NCBI GenBank assembly: GCA_036378995.1
Contig: DASUVJ010000001.1
Span: 1-14,631, forward strand
Length of the DNA: 14,631 nt
Direction of reading: 5' to 3'
Source of the DNA: DASUVJ01 sp036378995
GTDB taxonomy: Bacteria; Patescibacteriota; Saccharimonadia; Saccharimonadales; Saccharimonadaceae
Part shown: positions 1 through 5,816 of the stretch, piece after piece
Numbering within the stretch: the stretch's first letter is position 1
Layout: each line of letters opens with the position of its first letter
Translations under genes and position numbers: made by a program
Notes under the pieces: generated by a model
The model's input: only the letters and a program-made list of their open reading frames with translations
Databases searched by the model: none
What the model was told of the DNA's origin: nothing

Positions 1-527
1 TCCGTTGCGCCGAATACTTTTAGGAACTCTGCTCCCATTGTAATAATTTCGGCCTCAGGAAGTGCGCCTTCGACACCAAAAATATCGGTATTAAGCTGCC
101 AAAATTCACGCTCACGGCCGCGCTGAGGACGCTCGTAGCGCATAAAGTTAGCAATACTAAAGAGTCGTGCCGGGTAAGCAAGTTCCTGGCGCTTTGCAGC
201 CACCATGCGACTGATGCTTGGTGTCATTTCTGGGCGAATAGCTACTGTACGATCACCGCGATCAGTAAAAGTGTATGTTTGCTCGTTTGCAAGCTCTTGG
301 CCCGACTTTGCCTCGTAGACATCGATCGGTTCAAGCATTGGAGCGCCGTACTCTTCGTAGCCGAATCGCTGGGCAATCCGCCGCCAGTTATTGAAAATAT
401 AGTTTTGTACGCGTTTATCCGCGGGATAATAGTCTCGGGTGCCTTTGTAGGGTTGGGATGAAAGCGTACTCATTGGGGTTATTGTTGCATTTTTCTCTGT
501 CGAACGCAAGCTTGAGCTTTTTGTCAT
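1..527 (-). CDS. hisS: Histidyl-tRNA synthetase, N-terminal part (cut by window edge)
   Basis: This class II synthetase charges tRNA-His with histidine in the cytosol. The 5' 175 codons are present and the 3' part lies beyond the left edge. Visible signatures are the HisRS N-terminus KGTRDYYP (residues 28-35), the motif 1 region around APMLEP (62-67), RPEMTPSISR (98-107), and motif 2 as FMRYERPQRGREREFWQ followed by DIFG (128-151). The start at 527 is chosen because AAAGGAA stands at ribosome-binding distance before it. A second in-frame ATG at 473, just before the conserved block, has no such site, so the first 18 residues are a low-complexity extension. A promoter, a short His-containing ORF and an intrinsic terminator lie directly upstream, so expression is probably controlled by attenuation. 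Family identity is nearly certain; the start is likely. Confidence 0.95.
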   Translation of the reverse strand, partial: MTKSSSLRSTEKNATITPMSTLSSQPYKGTRDYYPADKRVQNYIFNNWRRIAQRFGYEEYGAPMLEPIDVYEAKSGQELANEQTYTFTDRGDRTVAIRPEMTPSISRMVAAKRQELAYPARLFSIANFMRYERPQRGREREFWQLNTDIFGVEGALPEAEIITMGAEFLKVFGAT

Positions 528-559
528 AACAGTATTCCTTTAGTTAAATTTACATGCAA

Positions 560-584
560 AAACGCCGAAGCGATGTCGGCGTTT
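560..584 (-). terminator. Intrinsic terminator in the hisS leader
   Basis: A perfect 9-bp inverted repeat (560-568 with 576-584, 7-nt loop) is followed on the minus strand by an uninterrupted T run ending about 558. It lies 31 bases upstream of the hisS start. With a promoter upstream, it is better explained as an attenuator than as the end of the preceding gene. Confidence 0.8.
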
Positions 585-620
585 GATCTGGTCACAAGAA
601 ATCCGTCCGATGCGCTCCGG

Positions 621-659
621 CTAACTATGGCTCAGCTGATGGACAGATTGAAAAATCAT
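621..659 (-). CDS. Candidate 12-residue leader peptide with two His codons
   Basis: The reading frame encodes MIFQSVHQLSHS and ends in TAG. Two of its twelve codons are His (CAT at 639-641 and 627-629). The start codon lies 7 nt after the -10 hexamer (666-671), so the mRNA would begin at or next to the ATG and be translated without a leader. No ribosome-binding site is possible there. A ribosome waiting at the first His codon would cover segment 1 of the attenuator, whereas one that reaches the stop codon would leave it free. Such a short ORF can occur by chance; the support is its position between promoter and terminator and its fit to the competing stems. Confidence 0.45.
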   Translation of the reverse strand: MIFQSVHQLSHS

Positions 660-665
660 ACTCTT

Positions 666-694
666 AGTATACGAGGTAAGGCGACATATCTCAA
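666..694 (-). promoter_or_regulatory. Sigma70-type promoter for the hisS leader
   Basis: TTGAGA (689-694) and TATACT (666-671) are separated by 17 bp on the minus strand. The -35 overlaps the TGA stop of the upstream gene. The predicted start point is at about 659. Confidence 0.75.
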
Positions 695-1248
695 GATGCG
701 CGTACAGAAACGTCTTGGATGACAAGGCGCGGATGACTCGCGCTCATGAACGGACGCATCCCTGGATGGCGAAGGCGAGCACCAAGGCGCTGGAGCTCCT
801 CTGCACGCTTCTCGCGATCCCGCAGTAACGCGTCCTTCGCAATTTGAACGTAGAGGTGATTCGGCAGAATGTTCCCCTCTCGGGAAGGTAAGATATCCAT
901 AGCATCTGCAAGCTCGTCTAATTGTTCCTGATCTCGCGGAGGAAGCATAAGGCGAGCATTGCCGCTCGCGTTTTCAGCGAGTACAGCTCGATTTCCCAGC
1001 AAAAGAACCCTTCTGCCATGAGTGTCTATTGCTTTCTCGGCCTGACGAAATTCCCGTGCGTATCGAAAGCGTGGATGAAGCTCTCCGTGAGGCCGATCGA
1101 TCACCCGACGTGCGCTGGATCGCAGAACTAGCTGCGAAAGATCCAGTTCACCCTCCATCAGGCGACCAACGAGCGTTCTTACTTCGTCAGAAGGAGTGAA
1201 TACTTCTTGAACAACGGTCACGGGCACGATTTCCGAAACGCTTCTCAT
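691..1248 (-). CDS. Arg-rich conserved-type hypothetical protein
   Basis: The product is 185 residues and I do not recognise its family. It has no signal peptide and no membrane segment. The C-terminal third is strongly basic and probably helical (about residues 130-160, with repeated R, E and L), followed by a short segment that looks like a beta strand (VIQDVSV). The protein holds 26 Arg but only 3 Lys, while the adjacent SpoU protein has 14 Arg and 11 Lys. The DNA also looks richer in GC than its neighbours. It starts 17 nt after the SpoU methylase stop and is probably cotranscribed with it. No clear ribosome-binding site precedes the ATG. The basic helix could bind nucleic acid, but that is a guess. 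The reading frame is open over its full length and is preferred over the opposite-strand frame. Confidence 0.75.
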   Translation of the reverse strand: MRSVSEIVPVTVVQEVFTPSDEVRTLVGRLMEGELDLSQLVLRSSARRVIDRPHGELHPRFRYAREFRQAEKAIDTHGRRVLLLGNRAVLAENASGNARLMLPPRDQEQLDELADAMDILPSREGNILPNHLYVQIAKDALLRDREKRAEELQRLGARLRHPGMRPFMSASHPRLVIQDVSVRAS

Positions 1249-1265
1249 GCTTCAACTATGACAGA

Positions 1266-1883
1266 TTAGATGGATTTATCAAGTATATGTTGCTGCATCC
1301 AAGCGTACATTAAGATTCCGGAGGCGACGCCGACATTCACCGAACGAGTACTGCCAAACTGTTCGATCATCACCATCATCTTAGCTGCTTCGCGCATTTC
1401 CTCGCTAAGTCCCGGTCCTTCCCCGCCGAATACAAGCACCGTTTTCTTTGGCAATGATGTTTGCGCAAGAGGAACAGCTCCTTCGGTGTTGTCGACTGCG
1501 ATAATTTCCCAATCCCTCACCGCTTCTACAAAATCTTTAACGCTTGCATGATGAAATACGTCCAGATACCTATCCGTCACCATCGCGCCGCGCTTGTTCC
1601 AATGGCGCCTGCCAATAATATGAACAGCGCCTGCATTGAATGCATTGGCATTACGAACGATTGTGCCGATGTTCATGTCGTGCTGCCAGTTTTCGATGGC
1701 AACGTGCAGATCGGTACGCCTGCTATCAAGATCGGCCTTGATGGCCTCTACTCTCCAGTAGCGATATTTATCTTCAACATTACGCCTGTCGCCATTTTCT
1801 AATAATTCCGGATCGTACTTTAGATCCTTCGGCCAAGGCTTGATGTGCGGTCCAACACCAATCTGATTATTTGTCTCATTCAT
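1266..1883 (-). CDS. SpoU/TrmH-family RNA 2'-O-ribose methyltransferase
   Basis: The family transfers a methyl group from S-adenosylmethionine to a ribose 2'-OH in tRNA or rRNA, using a knotted SPOUT fold. All three SpoU motifs are visible: motif 1 NIGTIVRNA (71-79) with the catalytic Arg, motif 2 LVFGGEGPGLS (150-160), and motif 3 SVNVGVASGI (181-190). At 205 residues it is longer than the minimal TrmL (about 157), with an N-terminal extension of about 55 polar residues. The exact target is unknown. It lies just downstream of the tRNA-Leu(CAG) terminator on the same strand, so it needs read-through or its own promoter. A weak extended -10, TGATATGGT (1895-1903), could give a leader of only about 5 nt. 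The family call is firm; the substrate is not assigned. Confidence 0.93.
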   Translation of the reverse strand: MNETNNQIGVGPHIKPWPKDLKYDPELLENGDRRNVEDKYRYWRVEAIKADLDSRRTDLHVAIENWQHDMNIGTIVRNANAFNAGAVHIIGRRHWNKRGAMVTDRYLDVFHHASVKDFVEAVRDWEIIAVDNTEGAVPLAQTSLPKKTVLVFGGEGPGLSEEMREAAKMMVMIEQFGSTRSVNVGVASGILMYAWMQQHILDKSI

Positions 1884-1911
1884 ATCTAGCTTCTACCATA
1901 TCACGCAAAGC

Positions 1912-1934
1912 AAAAACCCGGCCAAAACCGGGTT
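1912..1934 (-). terminator. Intrinsic terminator after tRNA-Leu(CAG)
   Basis: A 7-bp GC-rich stem (1915-1921 with 1928-1934, 6-nt loop) is followed on the minus strand by five T residues (1916-1912). It sits 7 nt past the CCA end of the tRNA. Confidence 0.8.
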
Positions 1935-1941
1935 CATACTT

Positions 1942-2028
1942 TGGTACGCGAGAGAGGACTTGAACCTCCACGCCCCGAAGGGCACTAGCACCTGAAGCTA
2001 GCGCGTCTACCAATTCCGCCACTCGCGC
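1942..2028 (-). tRNA. tRNA-Leu, anticodon CAG
   Basis: This is an 87-nt class II tRNA with an encoded CCA end. The acceptor stem pairs GCGCGAG with CTCGCGT (G-U at 1-72). The anticodon arm CTAGC/GCTAG encloses the loop TTCAGGT, giving CAG, which reads CUG. A long variable arm and the T-loop GGTTCAAGTCC are present. Its own promoter (2040-2068) and terminator (1912-1934) make it a single-gene unit. It is very similar to the tRNA-Leu(UAG) gene at 3812, which is in opposite orientation. Confidence 0.97.
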
Positions 2029-2039
2029 GTGCTTTAGTT

Positions 2040-2068
2040 ATGATAGCCCGAGAGAACGGTTTTTTCAA
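2040..2068 (-). promoter_or_regulatory. Promoter of tRNA-Leu(CAG)
   Basis: TTGAAA (2063-2068) and TATCAT (2040-2045) are 17 bp apart on the minus strand and end 12 nt before the tRNA. The signal lies in the gap directly after the oxidoreductase stop. Confidence 0.75.
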
Positions 2069-2070
2069 GA

Positions 2071-3702
2071 CTAATTGTACGAGGCGTAGTCGGAGCTAGC
2101 GGCAATGTCATAATCGGTACGAAGTGCACTTACAAGCGAGCGAAGTTCAGCCGCCTGCTTTACACCCGGATTAAGAATGCCGTGCGGGTCAAACACATTC
2201 TTTATCGCTTCAAAGAGCGCCTTGATATCGTCGTCTAATTGTTTGTGTGCGAATGGTGCTTTTACGCGACCTTCGCCATCTGCACCGATAAGATATCCAT
2301 TATGCGCCGCTACGATTGCTCCATATTCATCCAGAAGCTTAAAGACCTTTTGCTTGTCACCTACTTTATGTAGATGAAGCTGTGGCCGGGTCGTGTAGGT
2401 ATCTTCAAGAATCTTACCAGCCAGAGGGAGTGATACATGGTGCTTTTCGCCAAGTGCGCGAACAGCGGCGGCAAAGTCCTCGTAGCGTTCAGATGGAATA
2501 TATGCATTATCGAACAGAGGTGGAGCAGAGACGTCCTTGCCGGCCGGATTAAATAACGACGCCATAACACCGCGAATTGTCAGTAGCTCCTCAGCCTCGT
2601 CGCCATCCCCGGTTACCATAAAGGCGTCGGTGTCTTTGAGGAGACGAGCAACTTTTTTAACGTGTTTTTGACGGGCGCGATCGCTAAAATCATCAAATCC
2701 AATCAGAATGACTGAACCTACATTACCGTTAAGCTCTTTATAGAATTCGTAGATCTTACCCTGCTCGGCCGCCATATTAAACAGCTCGCCGTCGTACATT
2801 TCAAGGATGGCGGGTTCAAATGATTTCAATCCGTCCAGCGCATCCCTCGCCTGCTCGCGACCACTAAACGCAAGAAGTGCTACGGTCATATGCGAACTGA
2901 CGAACTCTACACGCATAATCATCTCAGAAACAATACCGAGCGTTCCTTGTGAACCCGCGATAAGCGGCGCAAGATCGAACGAACCATCTTTTTGTTTTAC
3001 GTCAGCAATTGCCGCATAACCAACGTTCCCAATGGCTCCGCCTGCAATAGAATTTTCGATCAGCTCACTATTATCTTCGATGAGATTATCGAGACTGCGG
3101 TAGATCTCGCCTTCAAAATCCTGCTGGCCTTTCTTTTTACTGAGTTCACGCTTACTAATGCGACCCGTCTGAAGAACGTCCCCATTTGCCAGTACTACCT
3201 CCATCTGGTGAATCCATGATCCGACTTTGCCATACTTACCAGAGAGATAGGCACCGGAGTTATTGCCAATCATTCCGCCGATCGTGTGGCCGCTAGCTTC
3301 GCCCATAAGCGGAGGAATACCCATGCCGTGCAGCGAAAGAGCGGTTGATAGCGCAGAGATACTCACGCCAGGCTGGACACGCACGAGCTTTTGTTTTGGC
3401 GCTAGCTCAAACACGCGGTTCATATGTGCCGTCGTAACGAGAGCAATACCCTTACCGATCGCTGCGCCCGTCTGGTCATTTCCGCCTCCACGAACAGTAA
3501 TAGGCAGTACGTGGCCCTTTTCGGCAAGCTGCCATGAGAACCGAGCAACTTTGCGAATGTCGTTTGTTACGCGGGGATAAATTACCATCTCAGGGGCAAT
3601 ACGAAGGACGCTCATGTCTCGCGACTTGGCGTCGAGTATCGCGGCGTTCGTCGTTACCTCGCCCTGAATATGTTCCTGAAGATATGCAGCAACCTTGCTC
3701 AT
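2071..3702 (-). CDS. FAD-binding oxidoreductase, GlcD / D-lactate dehydrogenase-like
   Basis: This is a VAO/PCMH-type flavoprotein, a family that oxidises hydroxy acids such as glycolate or D-lactate. The FAD-binding domain shows RGGGNDQTGAAIGKG (71-85) and GHTIGGMIGNNSG followed by KYGKVG (138-161). The C-terminal FAD-oxidase segment ends with FDPHGILNPG (504-513), typical of the GlcD branch. The usual covalent-FAD His (RGGGHS type) is Asn75, so FAD is probably bound non-covalently at that site. At 543 residues it has no fused iron-sulfur domain, unlike the longer lactate dehydrogenases of about 900 residues. The start at 3702 has a good AGAGGGG site. The substrate and electron acceptor cannot be read from sequence. 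The gene stands alone between two tRNA-Leu genes. Confidence 0.92.
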   Translation of the reverse strand: MSKVAAYLQEHIQGEVTTNAAILDAKSRDMSVLRIAPEMVIYPRVTNDIRKVARFSWQLAEKGHVLPITVRGGGNDQTGAAIGKGIALVTTAHMNRVFELAPKQKLVRVQPGVSISALSTALSLHGMGIPPLMGEASGHTIGGMIGNNSGAYLSGKYGKVGSWIHQMEVVLANGDVLQTGRISKRELSKKKGQQDFEGEIYRSLDNLIEDNSELIENSIAGGAIGNVGYAAIADVKQKDGSFDLAPLIAGSQGTLGIVSEMIMRVEFVSSHMTVALLAFSGREQARDALDGLKSFEPAILEMYDGELFNMAAEQGKIYEFYKELNGNVGSVILIGFDDFSDRARQKHVKKVARLLKDTDAFMVTGDGDEAEELLTIRGVMASLFNPAGKDVSAPPLFDNAYIPSERYEDFAAAVRALGEKHHVSLPLAGKILEDTYTTRPQLHLHKVGDKQKVFKLLDEYGAIVAAHNGYLIGADGEGRVKAPFAHKQLDDDIKALFEAIKNVFDPHGILNPGVKQAAELRSLVSALRTDYDIAASSDYASYN

Positions 3703-3742
3703 AAGCCCCTCTCTTTTTTACCCCTTGATCTCATTTTCTTTA

Positions 3743-3751
3743 ATGATAGCA
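3743..3751 (-). promoter_or_regulatory. Extended -10 promoter of the FAD oxidoreductase gene
   Basis: TGCTATCAT on the minus strand carries a TGn extension and only a poor -35 (CTGTAA at 17 bp). The predicted start is about 3736, giving a leader of about 33 nt that contains the AGAGGGG ribosome-binding site. It is divergent from the tRNA-Leu(UAG) promoter about 45 bp away. Confidence 0.55.
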
Positions 3752-3792
3752 TAAGCTCCATTATTTTACAGCTTCCCCTGACAGCGAAAATT

Positions 3793-3801
3793 TGTTATAG
3801 T
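3793..3801 (+). promoter_or_regulatory. Extended -10 promoter of tRNA-Leu(UAG)
   Basis: TGTTATAGT lies 10 nt before the tRNA 5' end. There is no good -35 at 17 bp (TTCCCC), so the TG extension probably compensates. Confidence 0.6.
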
Positions 3802-3811
3802 AGTCCGGTAA

Positions 3812-3896
3812 GCGCGAGTGGTGGAATTGGTAGACACGCTAGCCTTAGGAGCTAGTGCCTCCGGGCGTGAAGGTTCAAGTCCTTTCTCGCGTACCA
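3812..3896 (+). tRNA. tRNA-Leu, anticodon UAG
   Basis: This is an 85-nt class II tRNA with encoded CCA. The acceptor stem is identical to that of the other tRNA-Leu in the window. The anticodon arm CTAGC/GCTAG encloses CTTAGGA, giving anticodon UAG, which reads CUA and probably other CUN codons by wobble. A long variable arm and T-loop are present. It has its own promoter and terminator. Confidence 0.97.
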
Positions 3897-3899
3897 AGT

Positions 3900-3931
3900 A
3901 AAAAAGATAGATCGGCTGGTCTATCTTTTTT
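3900..3931 (+). terminator. Terminator after tRNA-Leu(UAG), probably bidirectional
   Basis: A 12-bp stem (3900-3911 with 3920-3931, loop TCGGCTGG) has A residues on its left and T residues on its right. It can therefore end the tRNA on the plus strand and transcription arriving from the DUF389 gene on the minus strand. Confidence 0.85.
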
Positions 3932-3938
3932 ATTTTGT

Positions 3939-3967
3939 TTGATTACTACAATAACCTATGCTATAAT
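3939..3967 (+). promoter_or_regulatory. Near-consensus promoter of a candidate small RNA
   Basis: TTGATT (3939-3944), a 17-bp spacer and TATAAT (3962-3967), with the extended TGC just before the hexamer, make this one of the best promoter matches in the window. The predicted start is 3972-3974. No real gene follows on this strand. Confidence 0.7.
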
Positions 3968-3973
3968 TAAGTT

Positions 3974-4032
3974 ATAACAAGTCCTACGTTATGATCGCAC
4001 CTCAAGAGAAATCTTGGGGCTGCTTTTTATTT
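3974..4032 (+). ncRNA. Candidate small RNA, about 55-59 nt, antisense to the DUF389 3' end
   Basis: The unit runs from the promoter at 3939-3967 to an intrinsic terminator at 3997-4032. The predicted RNA has two hairpins: ATAAC/GTTAT (3974-3978 with 3988-3992), then the terminator stem. Its last few bases overlap the stop codon of the DUF389 gene, which converges from the other strand, so it could base-pair with that mRNA. An ATG-initiated frame at 3991 continues far into the antisense of DUF389 and shows no protein-like features. No known RNA family was recognised. Confidence 0.5.
3997..4032 (+). terminator. Intrinsic terminator of the candidate small RNA
   Basis: An 11-bp stem with one bulged C (3997-4007 with 4012-4023) closes a GAAA loop and is followed by TTTTTATTT on the plus strand. 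On the minus strand no T run follows the hairpin, so it works in one direction and belongs to a plus-strand transcript. Confidence 0.75.
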
Positions 4033-4668
4033 AACGAGGTGCTTCTTCTTAAGACCGAACTGCCAAAAAGCAATAACACTAGCAATAAGAATGCCGAGAA
4101 CATTCAGCCCAAACAGAATCCCCGCCTCCGCGGCGCGTACTGTGTCACCCGTAACAAAGCTGATGCTAGTAGCTACAAGCGGCGGCATAAGCGAGACTGC
4201 GATAGCCACGCCCGTTATGGCACCGGCAACCCTTTTACTCAGCAGCCCATAAGCTCCGATGTATCCTGCAACAAGAGCAATACCGACTGCAATGACTTTG
4301 TCTCCTGAAAATGAGATATAGGTATCTTTTACGGCGTTCTCATCAAAAAGGAGCGTCAGTATCGCCGCAGACACTAGAGCGATCACTATAGAAAAAAACA
4401 GCATTCCTCCCGATCGCACAAATAAGCGCATCTGGCCGGTTACAATACCCAGTCCCATCGCGAGAATAGGCGTCGCAAGCGGAGCGATGATCATGCTGGC
4501 AATCAGCACCGGAATACTATCAGTAAAAATCGCACCGGTCGCAATTACAATAGACCCGAGCAACAACACAAGAAAATCCAAGCTTCCCCGTGTATCTTTT
4601 AGCAGACCTGCAGCAGCTCGACGTTTCGAAGTTTCAGGGAAATGTGTTGTTTGTTTTAGCGATGTCAT
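4027..4668 (-). CDS. DUF389 family membrane protein
   Basis: This is a 213-residue integral membrane protein with about six hydrophobic segments (roughly 29-49, 52-72, 88-108, 125-144, 147-170, 181-204). The pattern SIPVLIASMIIAPLATPIL (51-69) and the later SLMPPLVATSIS (159-170) match the DUF389 family, whose biochemical role is not established. The N-terminus is a short polar tail and the C-terminus is basic (KKKH). The start at 4668 has no Shine-Dalgarno but lies exactly 7 nt after an extended -10 (TGCTATTAT, 4675-4683), so the message is probably leaderless. The 3' end overlaps a convergent small-RNA unit. The family call is fairly firm. Confidence 0.85.
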   Translation of the reverse strand: MTSLKQTTHFPETSKRRAAAGLLKDTRGSLDFLVLLLGSIVIATGAIFTDSIPVLIASMIIAPLATPILAMGLGIVTGQMRLFVRSGGMLFFSIVIALVSAAILTLLFDENAVKDTYISFSGDKVIAVGIALVAGYIGAYGLLSKRVAGAITGVAIAVSLMPPLVATSISFVTGDTVRAAEAGILFGLNVLGILIASVIAFWQFGLKKKHLVK

Positions 4669-4674
4669 ATCAAA

Positions 4675-4683
4675 ATAATAGCA
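4675..4683 (-). promoter_or_regulatory. Extended -10 promoter of the DUF389 gene
   Basis: TGCTATTAT on the minus strand places the predicted transcription start on the A of the ATG at 4668. It lies in the 21-nt gap after the GNAT gene stop. Confidence 0.5.
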
Positions 4684-4689
4684 TGTGCG

Positions 4690-5277
4690 TTACGCATTAG
4701 GATCGGGATGATAGAAAACGGGCGGTCCTGAATGTTTAACTGGTGCACTGCCGAGCTTTACCATTCGTATCCGATCATCACTGCGCGAGATTTCGTTGTA
4801 GCCGAATCGCTCGTATAGCCTCCTAGCATGGACATTGCCCTCATCCGTATCTAGCCACACCGCACCTTCGTAGTGCTGGCTGGCCTCCAAATCCAAATGA
4901 GCTGCCATCATAAACGCTCCGGCAAGACCCTTACCGCGTGCACGTTCGTACATACGAATAGCAAAAGTGTACTGAGCATCATAGTCCTCTATAGGATGCT
5001 TCGTAAACCACGCTATACCGGCGAGTGCAGCCTTTTCACCGAGCGCATACACCACCCGCTCGTTCTCGCTGTACCACTCGTTTGCCCTATCCTTAGAAAC
5101 AAAACGTTCCGCGTGGTCACGCGGAACATGTTCTAACATTTCTGGTTCTTCGGAGCGTTCTACGAGCTGATCTGCGACAGTGTCGCTCCAGCCTCGATAG
5201 ACAGTAAACCCTCTATCCTCAAGTGGGGACGTAATGCGGTTTTCTACACGAATAAGACGGGGCATCCGATAAATCAT
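4690..5277 (-). CDS. GNAT-family N-acetyltransferase
   Basis: These enzymes move an acetyl group from acetyl-CoA to an amine on a small molecule or protein. The acetyl-CoA loop fits the RxxGxG pattern as RARGKG (112-117), followed by LAGAFMMAAH. Motif B is present as DEGNVHARRLYERFGY (145-160), with Asn148 and Tyr155 at the usual positions. Residues 1-75 are less conserved and probably set the substrate. The gene overlaps the rsmD stop by 4 nt (ATGA), so translation is probably coupled; an alternative start four codons in (Met5) is possible. As the last gene of the recG cluster it is likely cotranscribed with rsmD. The substrate cannot be assigned; the context is not specific enough to call it RimI. 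Confidence 0.88.
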   Translation of the reverse strand: MIYRMPRLIRVENRITSPLEDRGFTVYRGWSDTVADQLVERSEEPEMLEHVPRDHAERFVSKDRANEWYSENERVVYALGEKAALAGIAWFTKHPIEDYDAQYTFAIRMYERARGKGLAGAFMMAAHLDLEASQHYEGAVWLDTDEGNVHARRLYERFGYNEISRSDDRIRMVKLGSAPVKHSGPPVFYHPDPNA

Positions 5278-5816
5278 TCCTCTCGGCGGTAGAAGGTGAG
5301 GAATGCGTTTCCATAACTACGATTGTCCACCACAACAACTCCGGTTTTGGTCGGTACCTCACCCCTACCTGGGTGTGATAATACCATAAGACCCCCTGGT
5401 TTTAACAGCCCGAATAAACGTTCGACTGTGGAAAACTGCGTGTCGTGATACGGTGGGTCGGCAAAAATAATATCAAACGCCTCGGCGTCGCTCGTTTCGA
5501 GCCAGTTGCTGACGGTCGTACGGATAATCGTCACGCGTTCCTCTACAGAAAGCGAAGTAATATTTTTAGCTAGAATCTTTTGGGCAATGCGATCACGCTC
5601 AATAAATGTCACATCGTGCGCACCTCGACTTATGGCCTCGAGCCCTACCGAACCCGTACCGGCAAACGCGTCAAGAACATGGGCGTTATTTACTTCATCG
5701 CCCAGGCTGTTGAACAGAGCATTGCGGATTCGTTCACTCATCGGATGAGTGCGTGAGGTATCGGGCGCTTCTATCTTGCGTCCACCGAATTCTCCGCTGA
5801 TGATTCGGACGTTCAT
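5274..5816 (-). CDS. rsmD: 16S rRNA (guanine966-N2)-methyltransferase RsmD
   Basis: RsmD methylates G966 of 16S rRNA with S-adenosylmethionine. The N-terminus MNVRIISGEFGGRKI is typical, as is the SERIRNALFNSLG block (27-39). Motif I is VLDAFAGTGSVGLEA (47-61), an acidic residue follows in FIERD (71-75), and the catalytic DPPY lies at 120-123. The length of 180 residues is normal for the family. Its start overlaps the stop of the upstream PLC-like gene (ATGA) and its own stop overlaps the GNAT start, so the three are probably translated in a coupled way. There is no separate ribosome-binding site. Confidence 0.96.
   Translation of the reverse strand: MNVRIISGEFGGRKIEAPDTSRTHPMSERIRNALFNSLGDEVNNAHVLDAFAGTGSVGLEAISRGAHDVTFIERDRIAQKILAKNITSLSVEERVTIIRTTVSNWLETSDAEAFDIIFADPPYHDTQFSTVERLFGLLKPGGLMVLSHPGRGEVPTKTGVVVVDNRSYGNAFLTFYRREE

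Larger units (their letters stand above)
528..665 (-). promoter_or_regulatory. Candidate histidine-codon attenuator leader of hisS
   Basis: The transcript predicted from the promoter at 666-694 runs through a 12-codon ORF (621-659) and a rho-independent hairpin before hisS. Seen in the sequence: segment 1 (641-649) can pair over 9 bp with segment 2 (600-608). Segment 2, extended as 604-615, can instead pair with segment 3 (570-581), which overlaps the 5' arm of the terminator. Segments 3 and 4 (576-584 with 560-568) form the terminator. Segment 1 lies just before and into the first His codon. This is the layout of amino-acid attenuators such as E. coli his and trp. A T-box was considered, but no T-box consensus (GGTGG near the antiterminator) is visible. 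The function is inferred from structure only. Confidence 0.6.

Noticed and set aside
528..665. T-box riboswitch upstream of hisS
   Set aside because: No T-box consensus with the GGTGG acceptor-binding bulge and no stem I features are visible. The short leader with His codons fits attenuation by translation better.
691..1248. 2H phosphoesterase (2'-5' RNA ligase-like) identity for the Arg-rich protein
   Set aside because: HLYVQIA and HGELH vaguely recall the family, but the paired HxT/S motifs are absent.
1266..2028. SpoU methylase as a dedicated modifier of the adjacent tRNA-Leu (TrmL)
   Set aside because: TrmL acts on tRNA-Leu isoacceptors with CAA and UAA anticodons, not CAG. The protein is also longer than TrmL, so closeness alone is not evidence.
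3991..4308. 105-codon plus-strand frame starting inside the candidate small RNA
   Set aside because: The terminator at 3997-4032 would end the transcript after a few codons, and the rest is antisense to DUF389 with no protein-like pattern.
4680..4700. Short palindrome TGCGTTACGCA as an operator
   Set aside because: A single 11-nt inverted repeat at the GNAT stop is likely to occur by chance, and no regulator or second copy was seen.
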